Below the pieces are notes generated by a model, which saw only the letters and a program-made list of their open reading frames with translations, made no database searches and had not been told where the DNA came from. The translations under genes were made by a program, and so were the position numbers. A stretch of 64,000 nucleotides of DNA, taken from assembly GCA_028281765.1 (NCBI GenBank), contig JANQJF010000023.1, positions 1 to 64,000 of the forward strand. The letters are read 5' to 3'. Source of the stretch: Planctomycetota bacterium. Its GTDB lineage: Bacteria; Planctomycetota; UBA1135; UBA2386. How positions within the stretch are numbered: position 1 is the first letter of the stretch; every line of letters begins with the position of its first letter. This document shows, in pieces, positions 42,635 through 51,688 of the stretch.

Positions 42635-43387
42635 TCACTCGTGTTCGTCCGCCCGCTCCCGCCGCTGCTCGAAGAACTCCTCGAACGACATCCCCGGCTT
42701 CGGCTTCTGCTTCTTCAGAGCCTGCAGCGCGGCCATGCCTCCGGCCGACCCCGCATTCGCTTCCCCCTCGGCGACCGGCCACTCCTCCCAACCGTCGAAC
42801 CGCTGGGGGGCGCGTCCGCCGGTCTTGACCTGATGCAGTTCGAGTGCCCCACGGACCAAGAGCACGACTTCGCGCGTGCTGCCGCGACACACCAGGATCT
42901 CGTCGTAGATGAGCGCGCCCAGATCGGCGCGGATACGGTCGCGCACCTCCGGGTCGGGCAGGTCGAAGCCGTCGAGGTCCGGGCACGCGCCCTGCGCGCG
43001 GGACCACATGAGCCAGGGCGCCATGTCGTAGAGTCCGAACACCGCCTTTGGCATTCGGAACCGAGGCGGCGCGCCGTTGCACGCGACCGCGTGCGCGATG
43101 AACGGCTCCGGCAGCTGCACGTCGTGGGACTCGACGTAGTGGGGGAGCCCCTCGGGCCAGACCCAGCGACCGTCGGTGTAGTCGCCGGCACCCGTGTGCG
43201 CGATCCCGCAGTCGAATCGACAGAACGACGGCTCCGGGTATCGCTCCAGTTCCCGTCCCGCACGCAGGTAGTCGAGCACCGCGGCGCGCCGCCGCGGGTC
43301 CCAAGCGCTCACCAGCGCCTGCGGCCGCGGGAGCGTCGTCGGTGCGTCTGGGTTGAACCAGTGGCCGAGCACTTCGAGTCGCTGCAT
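42635..43387 (-). CDS. Hypothetical cytosolic protein, 250 aa
   Basis: From ATG 43387 (QRLEVLGHWFNPDAPTTLPR). Distinct patches are CRFDCGIAHTGAGDYTDG, WVWPEGLPHYVESHDVQLPE and YDEILVCRGSTREVVLLVRG; the C-terminus is charged and helical (FEEFFEQRRERADEHE). The WVWPEGLPHYVE and H-D patches recall a family of uncharacterised bacterial proteins that occurs next to immunity-type SMI1/KNR4 or DUF5984 proteins; I cannot name it. No signal peptide. Followed on the same strand about 75 bp away by the DUF5984-like gene's 3' end, so both are read leftwards. Confidence 0.7.
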   Translation of the reverse strand: MQRLEVLGHWFNPDAPTTLPRPQALVSAWDPRRRAAVLDYLRAGRELERYPEPSFCRFDCGIAHTGAGDYTDGRWVWPEGLPHYVESHDVQLPEPFIAHAVACNGAPPRFRMPKAVFGLYDMAPWLMWSRAQGACPDLDGFDLPDPEVRDRIRADLGALIYDEILVCRGSTREVVLLVRGALELHQVKTGGRAPQRFDGWEEWPVAEGEANAGSAGGMAALQALKKQKPKPGMSFEEFFEQRRERADEHE

Positions 43388-43462
43388 GGACGGGTCACCT
43401 TAGCGGATTCGCGTGCTAGGAGTCGTCGGCGAACGGTTCCTCGTATCACGGCGCGTGATCCG

Positions 43463-44203
43463 TCAGCGCCCGCGCAGCTTCTCGATGGCTTCGGCTGCCT
43501 TGTCCCACTCGATGTCCGGTTCGTACTTCGCGGTGAGATAGCCACGAAGCCGATCTTCCCATTTCACTTGCTGTCGCCTCAAGTCGTTCGCGTCGAGCTC
43601 GATCTTCGCTTTTGCACCCGCCTCGATACCGTCGACGCGGCGCGTCATGGCTTCGAGCAGGCGCTCCGCGAAGCCGTGGCACTCCGCGACGAACTCGTCG
43701 AAAGGCAGACGCGCAGAACCGAGTAGCGGAGCTTCCCACGCGATCTCGCCGTCGATCTCGAGGTCGCGGTTGTCCCAGTGGATGGCGATCTCGTCACCGA
43801 GGTTGAAGAACGAGAATCGCGGAGTCGCGAGGAAGTAGCTCAGCCACGGGGAGCGTTCTCCGATCCAGCGGAACGCCTCGTAGTGATCCTCGTGGTCTTG
43901 CTTGCGCAGGTCGGCGAGAGCAGGCCAATCCTCGGCGAGTACGCGTGCCCACGTGGGTAGGGGAGCGATCGCGGCGGGGAACGACGCAAGCACGTCGCCG
44001 GCGATCGCGGCGATCTGGTAGTCGACGTCGCAGCTGCCGGTGTCTTCGTCCGCGAGCTTCGATACGTAGCGGCAGAGTGTCCCGCTGCCCGTGTCGATGT
44101 GGAACAGGCCGTCCGTCAGCGCGAACCAGCTCAGGGTCTGCTTCGGTGGGTCGCCCCACGGTTCGATCTGCTCGATGGGGTGGAGTTCGAAATGGAACAA
44201 CAT
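43463..44203 (-). CDS. DUF5984-like protein
   Basis: 246 residues from ATG 44203. The N-terminus (LFHFELHPIEQIEPWGDP and LSWFALTDGLFHIDTGSG, then LCRYVSKL) matches my memory of DUF5984, a domain of unknown function in many soil and marine bacteria. Further patches are FFNLGDEIAIHWDNRDLEID and ARLPFDEFVAECHGFAERLL. It is cytosolic. Some relatives sit in polymorphic-toxin immunity loci, but no toxin is adjacent here, so the function stays open. Confidence 0.65.
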   Translation of the reverse strand: MLFHFELHPIEQIEPWGDPPKQTLSWFALTDGLFHIDTGSGTLCRYVSKLADEDTGSCDVDYQIAAIAGDVLASFPAAIAPLPTWARVLAEDWPALADLRKQDHEDHYEAFRWIGERSPWLSYFLATPRFSFFNLGDEIAIHWDNRDLEIDGEIAWEAPLLGSARLPFDEFVAECHGFAERLLEAMTRRVDGIEAGAKAKIELDANDLRRQQVKWEDRLRGYLTAKYEPDIEWDKAAEAIEKLRGR

Positions 44204-44308
44204 GCGGCGTGCTCGAGTTCGCGGGCAAGCCTAGAGGTTCGGGTCTTCGCTGCGAGGACCGGTTGCCGCGCACGAAATACCGCGCGCCCTTTGGCCTTGC
44301 TCTGAGGA

Positions 44309-44779
44309 ATGAAGCTGCCCATTCCTCCGCCGGATACTCCGGATCTCGACCAGCTGCGGAACCTGTTCCAGGGGATGCCGGGAGATCGAGCGCCGACCTG
44401 GGGCAAGATGAACGCGGGGCAGATGCTCGAGCACTGTCATCGTTTCAACGAGCTGTGCCTCGGCAGAGTGAAGGTGTCGCTCCCGATCCGCTGGATCGCG
44501 CGGCTGATCGGCCCGATGTTCTTGCGCAAGCTGCTGCCGAAGTCGCCCAAGGACGGCCCGAAGAACCTGCGGACTTTGGAGCCGATCCGCGTCGACTCCA
44601 TGGACGCGGTCGACGTGGAATCCGCGCGCGCGCGACTGCTCGCCTCGATCGACGCACTCCTGGCGCTGCCCGCGACGGGTCACCGGCATCCGCTCTACGG
44701 GCCGATGGATGCGGCGCAGGTGCATGGGCTCGCGGCGCACCACATGGGACACCACGCGCACCAGTTCGGGCTCTGGTAG
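44309..44779 (+). CDS. DinB-like / DUF1569 protein
   Basis: 156 residues. WGKMNAGQMLEHCHRFNELC is the diagnostic start of the DUF1569 group in the DinB four-helix-bundle clan, with a metal-ligand His in EHCH. The C-terminal LAAHHMGHHAHQFGLW carries the remaining His ligands. These proteins are predicted divalent-metal-binding, thiol-dependent transferases (like the bacillithiol and mycothiol transferases), though most are untested. Divergent from the DUF5984-like gene, 105 bp apart. Confidence 0.76.
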   Translation: MKLPIPPPDTPDLDQLRNLFQGMPGDRAPTWGKMNAGQMLEHCHRFNELCLGRVKVSLPIRWIARLIGPMFLRKLLPKSPKDGPKNLRTLEPIRVDSMDAVDVESARARLLASIDALLALPATGHRHPLYGPMDAAQVHGLAAHHMGHHAHQFGLW

Positions 44780-44930
44780 GCGTCGCCGCACGAAGTTTTT
44801 CCACTTCTCCGGGAGACCCTCGGCGCGCGCTCTCGATCGAGGCCACCGATGGGCGAAGTTTGCCGTCCGTCGGCCGGGTCCGCGACGGCACTCGGTCCTT
44901 CGTTGACCCGCTTCACGATGGCCCCTCGCC

Positions 44931-47795
44931 ATGACGCCCTCTCGCTGTTCCCAAGTTCTCCCGCGCACGTTCGCGGCATTTCTGCTCGCGCTTTCCCCCG
45001 GGCTCTCGGCCCAGTCGTTGATCCGCTCCGACGGCGCCACACCGGAGCCGCCCGCGTCGGACTTCGGAACCGCGCTCGCGCTGCTCGACGATCTCGATCG
45101 CGACGGTGTGCGCGAGATCGCGACCATCGCCAGCGGCGGCATCCGCATCCACTCGGGAGCGACCGGGGCAATCCTGCGGCACATCGCTCCGGGCTCCGGC
45201 CTCAACCCGGGGGTCACGACGATCGCGCCCATCGACGACCTCGACGGTGACGGCATCGACGATCTGATCGCCGGCTATCCGCTGCACGGGACGGACGGGC
45301 GCGGCGCGGTCGCGGTCTACTCGGTTCGTACGGGCCGTCGTCTGCACCTCTTCAACGGCACGCCGACTTCGCAGCTCGGTTCGTCAATTGCGGCCATCGG
45401 AGACACCGACTTCGACGGCGTTCCCGACATCGCGGCCGGTGCGCCGTTGCGAGACGGTTCCGGACAGACGGACATCGGACTGGTCAACGTCTACTCGGGT
45501 GCGACCGGAAACGTGCTGTGGCAGGCGTCGTTCGGAGGCGCCGCCAGTCGCTGCGGTGAGACCATCGCGGCGCTCGGTGACCCCGACGGCGACGGCCGCG
45601 TCAGCATCGCGATCGGGTCGCCGGGCGCTCGCAAGGTCTACATCGCCGAAGTGCTCGGCAACCCGGCGCTGATCGAGTTCGATGGGTCGCCGTTCGCCTT
45701 CAACGCGATGGACGGGTTCGCGGAAGTCATGTTGAGTGTTCCGGACCTCGACGGTGACGGTAGTCGCGACTTGCTGATCGCGGCACCGCGGTTTGCCCAG
45801 TTGCAGGACACGACGTCACCCGTCGGCGGAGTGACGGCGAAGAACGGTGCGACTGGTGCGCCGATTTGGTTCCGTGCCGGCACAGGCTCTCAGATGCTTG
45901 GCACGGATCTATTCGAGGTCGGGGACGTCAATGGCGATGGTGTTCCCGAGATCGGGCTGGGAACGAGCGGAGGTCCGGGGATCTTCGAGCTCTACCTGGC
46001 CTCCGGTGTCGACGGCAGTCCGGCGGGTCCGTGGTCCAGCTTCCCAGCGGGCCGTCGCGCCGCTGTCGTCGCAGAAGACATGGATGGGAACGGCCTGGCC
46101 GACATCTGGGTCGGCAGCGACGGGACCGGGCTTCGACGCCTCGCAGAATCCAGCCACTCGGCGGACACGCTGCTCGAGTTCACGAGCCGCGAGGGCCACG
46201 GCTACGGCTCGGTCCTGTCCGTGCTGGACGACCTCGACGGCGACGGGGTTGCCGAAGTGGCGGTGGGCATCCCGCACGCGCCGGGGCTGAACTTCGGAAC
46301 CGGCCTCGCCGGCCCCGGCAGTCGCGGGCGCGTCGAGATCCGCTCGCAAGGCGTGCTGCTGCAAACACTCGAGGGTGGGGATACCAACGAGGAGTTCGGT
46401 CACGCCATCGAGCCGCTCGACGATCTCGACGGGGACGGCGTCGACGACTTCGCGGTCGGCCGCCCCAATGCGCGGTTCGGCGTCGCCACGCGCACCGGTG
46501 CGGTCACGATCTACTCCGGTAGCGACCGGAGCGTGATCCGACACCACTTCGGTCAAGGCTTCGGGGACCGTTTCGGTGCGAGCATCGCGCGCGTCCCCGA
46601 CGCCAATGGGGACGGCTTCGACGACTACGCGATCGGCTCGCCGGGTTGGTCGAGCGCCGGCGGAACGATCGACGTCGGTCGCGTGCAGCTGTTCTCGGGT
46701 CTCAACGGCATGCAGCTGTTTTTGCGCAACGGTTCGGTCGCGTCCGGCAGGTTTGGCACTGCGGTCGACGGTACGCCCGACCTGGATGGGGATGGTCGTG
46801 GAGAGGTCATCGTCGGCGCTCCGTTCGAATGGACCAGCCTGTCGAACTTGTTCGCGGGACGCGTCCGCTGCTACTCCGGCGCGAACGGTAGCGAGCTGTG
46901 GGCGGCCGTCGGGTCGCAAGCCAACATGTGGCTCGGCACCTCGGTTGCGGCGATCGGTGACGATCTCACGGGGGACGGTGTTCCGGACATCCTCGTCGGC
47001 GCCCCGAACTACCGCGTCGGGCAGGCGGGCGACGGGCGGGTCGAGCTGTTGTCCGGCGCGAACGGCTCCGTCTATTGGTCCGCGAACGGCGCGTTCGACT
47101 CGCGTCTCGGGGTCGCCGTGCTCGCGACCGGCGATCTCGACAACGACGGTTCGGTGGACTTCGTCGTCGGTGAGCCTCGCGCCATCGATCTCTCCAATTC
47201 GACCCGGCCGGGCCTGACCCGTGTCTACACCGGCCGGACGCTCGACCTCGCGTTCACGATTCCGGGGCCGCGCGACGCGGGACGCTTCGCGAGCGCGATG
47301 GCATCCGGTGCGGACTTCGACGGGGATCGCTTCGACGACCTCCTCATCGGCGATCCCGTTACGGTTCTCGGACAGCCCGAGGAGCTCGCGACCTGGACGG
47401 CTCGCGCCTTCGGCACGGAGGTCTCCGGGATGGGCACGGCCGGGTGCGCAGGACCGATCAACCTGACCCTGGTGCGGCCCGCGGAGGTCGGCCTGTCGAT
47501 GACCCTGCGCTATGGCGAACTCACGGCGGGGGCCACGCCGGTGTTGTTCGTGGGGGACTTCCCGAGCACGGGTGGGATTCCCGTCCTCGGCGCCCTGCTG
47601 CATCTCAACCCGTTGTTCACGGTCGAGCTGCCGCCGATGAACGCCGCGTACGATTCGCTCACGCTGCCGGTGACCAACCCGGCGCTCGTTGGGGTCGACC
47701 TGTCGTTCCAGATGTTCGCGCTCTGGCCGACGGTGTGCCCGGTTCTGCCGTTCGGGCTGGCGAGTTCGAATGCGCTCACGGTGACGTTTCAGTAG
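44931..47795 (+). CDS. Exported FG-GAP / integrin-alpha-like repeat protein
   Basis: 954 residues. Signal peptide (VLPRTFAAFLLALSPGLSAQ). At least ten FG-GAP repeats follow, each with the calcium-loop pattern DxDxDGxxD: LLDDLDRDGVREIATIASGG, IDDLDGDGIDDLIAGYP, IGDTDFDGVPDIAAGAP, VLDDLDGDGVAEVAVGIP, LDDLDGDGVDDFAVGRP, VPDANGDGFDDYAIGSP and others. They should fold into one or two seven-bladed beta-propellers that bind calcium. The last ~110 residues, after AGCAGPINLTLVRP, are the beta module ending FGLASSNALTV that other exported proteins here share. Likely surface-displayed. A close relative begins at 63158. Confidence 0.9.
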   Translation: MTPSRCSQVLPRTFAAFLLALSPGLSAQSLIRSDGATPEPPASDFGTALALLDDLDRDGVREIATIASGGIRIHSGATGAILRHIAPGSGLNPGVTTIAPIDDLDGDGIDDLIAGYPLHGTDGRGAVAVYSVRTGRRLHLFNGTPTSQLGSSIAAIGDTDFDGVPDIAAGAPLRDGSGQTDIGLVNVYSGATGNVLWQASFGGAASRCGETIAALGDPDGDGRVSIAIGSPGARKVYIAEVLGNPALIEFDGSPFAFNAMDGFAEVMLSVPDLDGDGSRDLLIAAPRFAQLQDTTSPVGGVTAKNGATGAPIWFRAGTGSQMLGTDLFEVGDVNGDGVPEIGLGTSGGPGIFELYLASGVDGSPAGPWSSFPAGRRAAVVAEDMDGNGLADIWVGSDGTGLRRLAESSHSADTLLEFTSREGHGYGSVLSVLDDLDGDGVAEVAVGIPHAPGLNFGTGLAGPGSRGRVEIRSQGVLLQTLEGGDTNEEFGHAIEPLDDLDGDGVDDFAVGRPNARFGVATRTGAVTIYSGSDRSVIRHHFGQGFGDRFGASIARVPDANGDGFDDYAIGSPGWSSAGGTIDVGRVQLFSGLNGMQLFLRNGSVASGRFGTAVDGTPDLDGDGRGEVIVGAPFEWTSLSNLFAGRVRCYSGANGSELWAAVGSQANMWLGTSVAAIGDDLTGDGVPDILVGAPNYRVGQAGDGRVELLSGANGSVYWSANGAFDSRLGVAVLATGDLDNDGSVDFVVGEPRAIDLSNSTRPGLTRVYTGRTLDLAFTIPGPRDAGRFASAMASGADFDGDRFDDLLIGDPVTVLGQPEELATWTARAFGTEVSGMGTAGCAGPINLTLVRPAEVGLSMTLRYGELTAGATPVLFVGDFPSTGGIPVLGALLHLNPLFTVELPPMNAAYDSLTLPVTNPALVGVDLSFQMFALWPTVCPVLPFGLASSNALTVTFQ

Positions 47796-47797
47796 CT

Positions 47798-47811
47798 GCG
47801 ACCGCGGTCGC
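47798..47811 (+). terminator. Possible terminator hairpin
   Basis: The perfect palindrome GCGACCGCGGTCGC starts 2 nt after the FG-GAP stop codon and could form a 5-bp stem with a CGCG loop. There is no T tract, so intrinsic termination is doubtful. Confidence 0.28.
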
Positions 47812-47903
47812 GGGTTCGGTCGCTGCCTGGTTGGAGGGACCGCAGCGAGATTCGGGCACCACGAATCTCGCGCAGCTTCGCCCGCCGCACAGCATCGACA
47901 GCA

Positions 47904-48017
47904 TCAGCTGCCAGGCGCTGCAGGTGCCTTGTCCGCCTGCGGTGTCATCAGCGGGAAGAGGATTCGGAAGCACGCACCCTGCCCCAGTTGGCTTTCGACT
48001 TCGACGCGAGCTCTCAT
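47904..48017 (-). pseudogene. C-terminal scrap of a sensor histidine kinase
   Basis: The last 37 codons of this frame read RARVEVESQLGQGACFRILF and then PLMTPQADKAPAAPGS. This is the typical end of a histidine-kinase ATPase domain ('G.i.veSelGqGt.F.i.lP'). Upstream of 48017 on the minus strand no HATPase N or G box can be found in any frame. The remaining ~490 bp between the FG-GAP gene and the operon at 48289 show nothing else convincing. It is probably the residue of a deleted gene. Confidence 0.36.
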
Positions 48018-48276
48018 CGATTCAGCTTCGCTCTTGCCGATTTGAGTGTCCGACGCGAAGCCGCGCGACCAGCCGAGCATCCAACGCTTTCGCAAAGGCG
48101 ATGGGCTGCCACTTCCGCGACGGTTCGTTGCACGCACGAATGTGAATGGTGTCGGGCACATCGACGGCGTACGCCGGAGTCGCAGGCGTCCGCACCGTAG
48201 ATCGCGACGTCTGGACGTCGCCGTGTGTTGGCTACCCCTTGACGGTCTGGCTCAATGTGCTGATACTGCCAGCTCG

Positions 48277-48283
48277 AAGGAGG
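48277..48283 (+). promoter_or_regulatory. Strong ribosome site that fixes the TTG start of the DUF6603 gene
   Basis: AAGGAGG ends five bases before TTG 48289. The frame is open upstream to 48046, but those ~80 codons are Arg-rich and read as non-coding; this site selects the TTG. Confidence 0.7.
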
Positions 48284-48288
48284 CAACA

Positions 48289-51200
48289 TTGAGCGGCTCC
48301 GGGATCGAACGAGTCTTACCCGAAATTGGGAGGTTCCTGCTCCCGATTCGAAGGGCATCGCAGGGCGGCGACCAGCTGTCGCACTTCCTTTCGAGGTTCG
48401 GATACCAACTCGACCCCGGGGTGGTCGACGCCGCCGTGGCGGATCTCGGCCAGCTGGCCGCCAGCCTGACTACCTTCGGCGCGGAGTTCGAAGACCTGAA
48501 CGGTTCGCTTCGCGCGGCGGACCTGTTGCAGCTCGTGGGCCCGGCGAAGGCCGTTTTCACCGAGCTCGCGGACCTCGGTTCCGCCGGTGCAGCGATCGGT
48601 TCGCTCGGTATCGGCTCCGAGTTCTTCGGTGAGGTCTTCGATGCGCTGACTCACGACTACCTCGTTCACAAGTCGCCGCTCTGGATCTCCGTATTCGAAG
48701 CACTTGGCGTGCTGGAATACTCCGAGCTCCCGGCCGCGACGAGCGGGCGACAGTTGGATGCCTCAATCGTCGTGTTTCGTTGGAGTCGACTAGGGACATT
48801 CCTGTCGGACACGGGACGGTGGGCCGACGAGGTGTATGGGTGGGGGCGAGATTTCGATGTCGGCAAGGCGATCACCGCGATGGTTCGCATCGTCGAGCGC
48901 ATCGGGATGTTCGGTTACGCAAGGGAGATGACCGCGGCCGAAGTCGAGCTGTTCCTGGAAGGGGCCGCGGTGGGCTCTACCTCGAACCTGATCGCCCACG
49001 CGCCCATTCTCGACCGCTCGGAGCAGAGCGAGAACGGCGCCATCACGGTGGAAGCGGAGGCTGGCATCGTCTTGGCACCCTTCGGTGATCCGGGTGCACC
49101 GGACCGACTCGGCTTCGCGATTGCGCCTTACACAAAGGGAAACGCGACGGGCAGGTTCTCGATCGTCCCTGACGAACTGGAGCTCCTCGTTCAGGTGGAC
49201 TCAGGGGCGGTTGGGGGCAAGATGCTCGGGATTCGACCGGGCGGGCTGTCCGTCGTCGGCTCCGGCAGCGCTTCTGCCCAGTTCGAGCTTGCGCTCAAGC
49301 GCTCGAATGCGGACGGTTCCGCGACGATCCTCGTGGGCGACGAGGGTGCAACTCGCGTTCAGATCTCAGCTGCACTGCTCTCCGTGGGCGGCGACACGAG
49401 CGGCGATTTTTTCGTCGCGGCGGCGCTTGAGGATCTGGAGTTCGTCATCGACGTCAGTGAGGACGGGCTGCTCGCTTCGGTGATTCCCGGCCCGATCGAG
49501 TTTCACGCTGGCGATGTGCTCATCGGGTGGCGCGCCGGCCGCGGGGTGTACTTCGAAGGCGGCACGAGCCTCGGGATCTCGATTCCGCTCGACATCGATC
49601 TCTGGGCCCTCCACCTGAGCAAGCTGGAGCTGGCGCTGGACTGGGAGGACAACCTCTCGGTCGTGACCGTGGTCGATGCTTCGCTGACGATCGGCCCCTT
49701 GTTCGCCCAAGTCGAGGGCTTGGGCGTCGAGACCACTGTGGTGCCGGACGACAACGGGCTTCTCGGGCGCTACGACTTGGACTTCGCGTTCGTGGCCCCG
49801 AATGGCTACGCGGTGGACCTGGACGCAGGTCCGCTCTCGGGCGGAGGGAGTCTGTCCGTCGAAGGCCACGAGTACCGTGGTGCGCTGTCACTGCAGTTCG
49901 AGACTCTGGGCTTGAGCGCGTTCGCCATCCTGACGACCAAGCTCCCTGGCGGACAGGACGGCTTCTCGTTCGTCGCCTCGATCTTCGCGAGCTTCTCGGT
50001 TCCGCTCGGCTACGGCTTCTTCCTCACCGGAGTCGGTGGGATCATCGGGCTCAACCGGACGATCGACACGGAGGCGATGCGAGAGGTTCTCTACGCCGGC
50101 CGTCTCGACAACCTGATCTTTCCTAGCGATCCAATCGCCAATGCGTCGACGATTCTCGACGACATGGCGGATATCTTCCCCGCCAAGCGCGGCCAGCACG
50201 TGTTCGGGCCCGTGGCGAAGATCGGCTGGGGTCAGCCGATTCTGGTTGAGGGCAAGCTAGGCGTCATCATCGAGATCGGAGCGAACTACCGCATTCTGAT
50301 ACTCGGCGCGCTCGAGAGCATCCTCCCCGACAAGAACGCGGCGCTGGTGGAGCTCCGATTCCAGTTCTTTGGCGAGATCGACTTCGCAAAGAAAACGATT
50401 TCGCTCGACGCGACCTTGGAAGGCTCACGTGTCCTGACATACAGCGTCAGCGGTGATATCGCCGCTCGGACTGGTTGGGCGCCGCGGATCGGGCATGCCA
50501 TCTCCTTCGGTGGTTTGCACCCGGCATACCCGCCCCCGTCCAATCTGCCCGAGCTGAGGCGGCTCGGCATCAACTTCGGCGGCAACAACCCGCGCATCAC
50601 GATGCAGGGTTACCAAGCCGTCACGCTCAACTCGCTGCAGTACGGCGCCAGCGCGAGTCTCTATGCCAAGGGGCCGAAGATTTGGCTCGTTGGCCGTCTC
50701 GCAGCGGAGGGGAACGTCTACTTCGACGCGCTGGTCTACTTCAACCCGTTCGCGTTCGACGTGTCCCTGGGCGGTTCGCTCAGTCTGCTCGTCGACGGCG
50801 ACGAGGTTCTGGGCCTCGGGTTCCGTCTGAGGCTGCGGGGACCAAACACGTTCCGCATCAACGGCAAGGTGTGGGCGAAGGTCTTCGGCAAGAAGGTCAA
50901 GTTCGGCGTCAACCACACCTGGGGAAGCAAGAAGTCGATCGCGACCGCGACGGTGGACCCCGCCAAAGTCCTCGAGGAAGCGCTACGCAACAGCGATGGG
51001 CTCGAGGCCATCGCGCCGACGACGCGGTCGAGCGGCGTCACGTTCGCCGAGTTGGCGACCGACGATCCAGGTGGCGTTGATCCCATGGGCGGTCTGCGCT
51101 TTGTTCAGCGCGCGGTTCCCCTGCGTGTGGACATCGAGAAGGTTGGCGAGGCTCGAGTGAGTGGCTCTGCGCGCAACTTCGATATCGCAGTTACGAATGC

Positions 51201-51681
51201 CGGCAATGCCGAACTGCGGGCGTCCCACCTCGAGTTCGTGCGCGGCCACTACTGGAATCTCAGCGAGTCAGAGCGCCTGAGAAGTGCCGTCTTCGAAGAA
51301 CACAAGGCGGGGGTCGAAATCGTCGGCGATGGCGCGCTGAGCGTCGACGCCCAGAACGAGGTCAAGGCCAAGTACGACTACGACATCGTCGTTATCGAAG
51401 CGGCGGACCAGCCACAGAGCACGACGAGGGTCCTGAGCGGAAAGCCGCTGTCCGCGGCCTTCATCGACCGATGGTCCGAGAGCACTCTTCCGGCCCGTGC
51501 CCTTCCCAACGTCCGCTGGGAGCCACGCGCCGACGATGCCCCGGTAGTCGCGCCGACCCGGTACAGCCCCGCGGCCACGGTTGCCGGTGTGTCGAACGAT
51601 GCGCCTATCGAACTTGCCCAAGCGCATCTCCAGAGCGTCGGGGCGCACGCGAGTTACGTATTCGAGGCCATGAAGAACTGA
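48289..51681 (+). CDS. DUF6603-family giant protein
   Basis: 1130 residues from TTG 48289, fixed by an AAGGAGG. The first ~220 residues are helical (LPEIGRFLLPIRRASQGGDQ). From ~250 the protein is a long series of amphipathic beta strands, as in large beta-helical or beta-barrel proteins. The landmarks I associate with DUF6603 are in the second half: GFFLTGVGGIIGLNRTID, NASTILDDMADIFPAKRGQH, FGPVAKIGWGQPILVEGKLG, the diagnostic ISFGGLHPAYPPPSNLPELR, and LQYGASASLYAKGPKIWLVG. No signal peptide or transmembrane helix. Function unknown. First gene of a tightly spaced operon that ends in a LodA/LodB-like oxidase pair; the next start is 7 nt after its stop. Confidence 0.84.
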   Translation: MSGSGIERVLPEIGRFLLPIRRASQGGDQLSHFLSRFGYQLDPGVVDAAVADLGQLAASLTTFGAEFEDLNGSLRAADLLQLVGPAKAVFTELADLGSAGAAIGSLGIGSEFFGEVFDALTHDYLVHKSPLWISVFEALGVLEYSELPAATSGRQLDASIVVFRWSRLGTFLSDTGRWADEVYGWGRDFDVGKAITAMVRIVERIGMFGYAREMTAAEVELFLEGAAVGSTSNLIAHAPILDRSEQSENGAITVEAEAGIVLAPFGDPGAPDRLGFAIAPYTKGNATGRFSIVPDELELLVQVDSGAVGGKMLGIRPGGLSVVGSGSASAQFELALKRSNADGSATILVGDEGATRVQISAALLSVGGDTSGDFFVAAALEDLEFVIDVSEDGLLASVIPGPIEFHAGDVLIGWRAGRGVYFEGGTSLGISIPLDIDLWALHLSKLELALDWEDNLSVVTVVDASLTIGPLFAQVEGLGVETTVVPDDNGLLGRYDLDFAFVAPNGYAVDLDAGPLSGGGSLSVEGHEYRGALSLQFETLGLSAFAILTTKLPGGQDGFSFVASIFASFSVPLGYGFFLTGVGGIIGLNRTIDTEAMREVLYAGRLDNLIFPSDPIANASTILDDMADIFPAKRGQHVFGPVAKIGWGQPILVEGKLGVIIEIGANYRILILGALESILPDKNAALVELRFQFFGEIDFAKKTISLDATLEGSRVLTYSVSGDIAARTGWAPRIGHAISFGGLHPAYPPPSNLPELRRLGINFGGNNPRITMQGYQAVTLNSLQYGASASLYAKGPKIWLVGRLAAEGNVYFDALVYFNPFAFDVSLGGSLSLLVDGDEVLGLGFRLRLRGPNTFRINGKVWAKVFGKKVKFGVNHTWGSKKSIATATVDPAKVLEEALRNSDGLEAIAPTTRSSGVTFAELATDDPGGVDPMGGLRFVQRAVPLRVDIEKVGEARVSGSARNFDIAVTNAGNAELRASHLEFVRGHYWNLSESERLRSAVFEEHKAGVEIVGDGALSVDAQNEVKAKYDYDIVVIEAADQPQSTTRVLSGKPLSAAFIDRWSESTLPARALPNVRWEPRADDAPVVAPTRYSPAATVAGVSNDAPIELAQAHLQSVGAHASYVFEAMKN

Positions 51682-51688
51682 GAACGCC

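Noticed and set aside
45909..47603. 564-codon open frame on the minus strand opposite the FG-GAP gene
   Set aside because: Composition mirrors the repeated Asp/Gly codons of the FG-GAP loops read backwards; no start site or domain.
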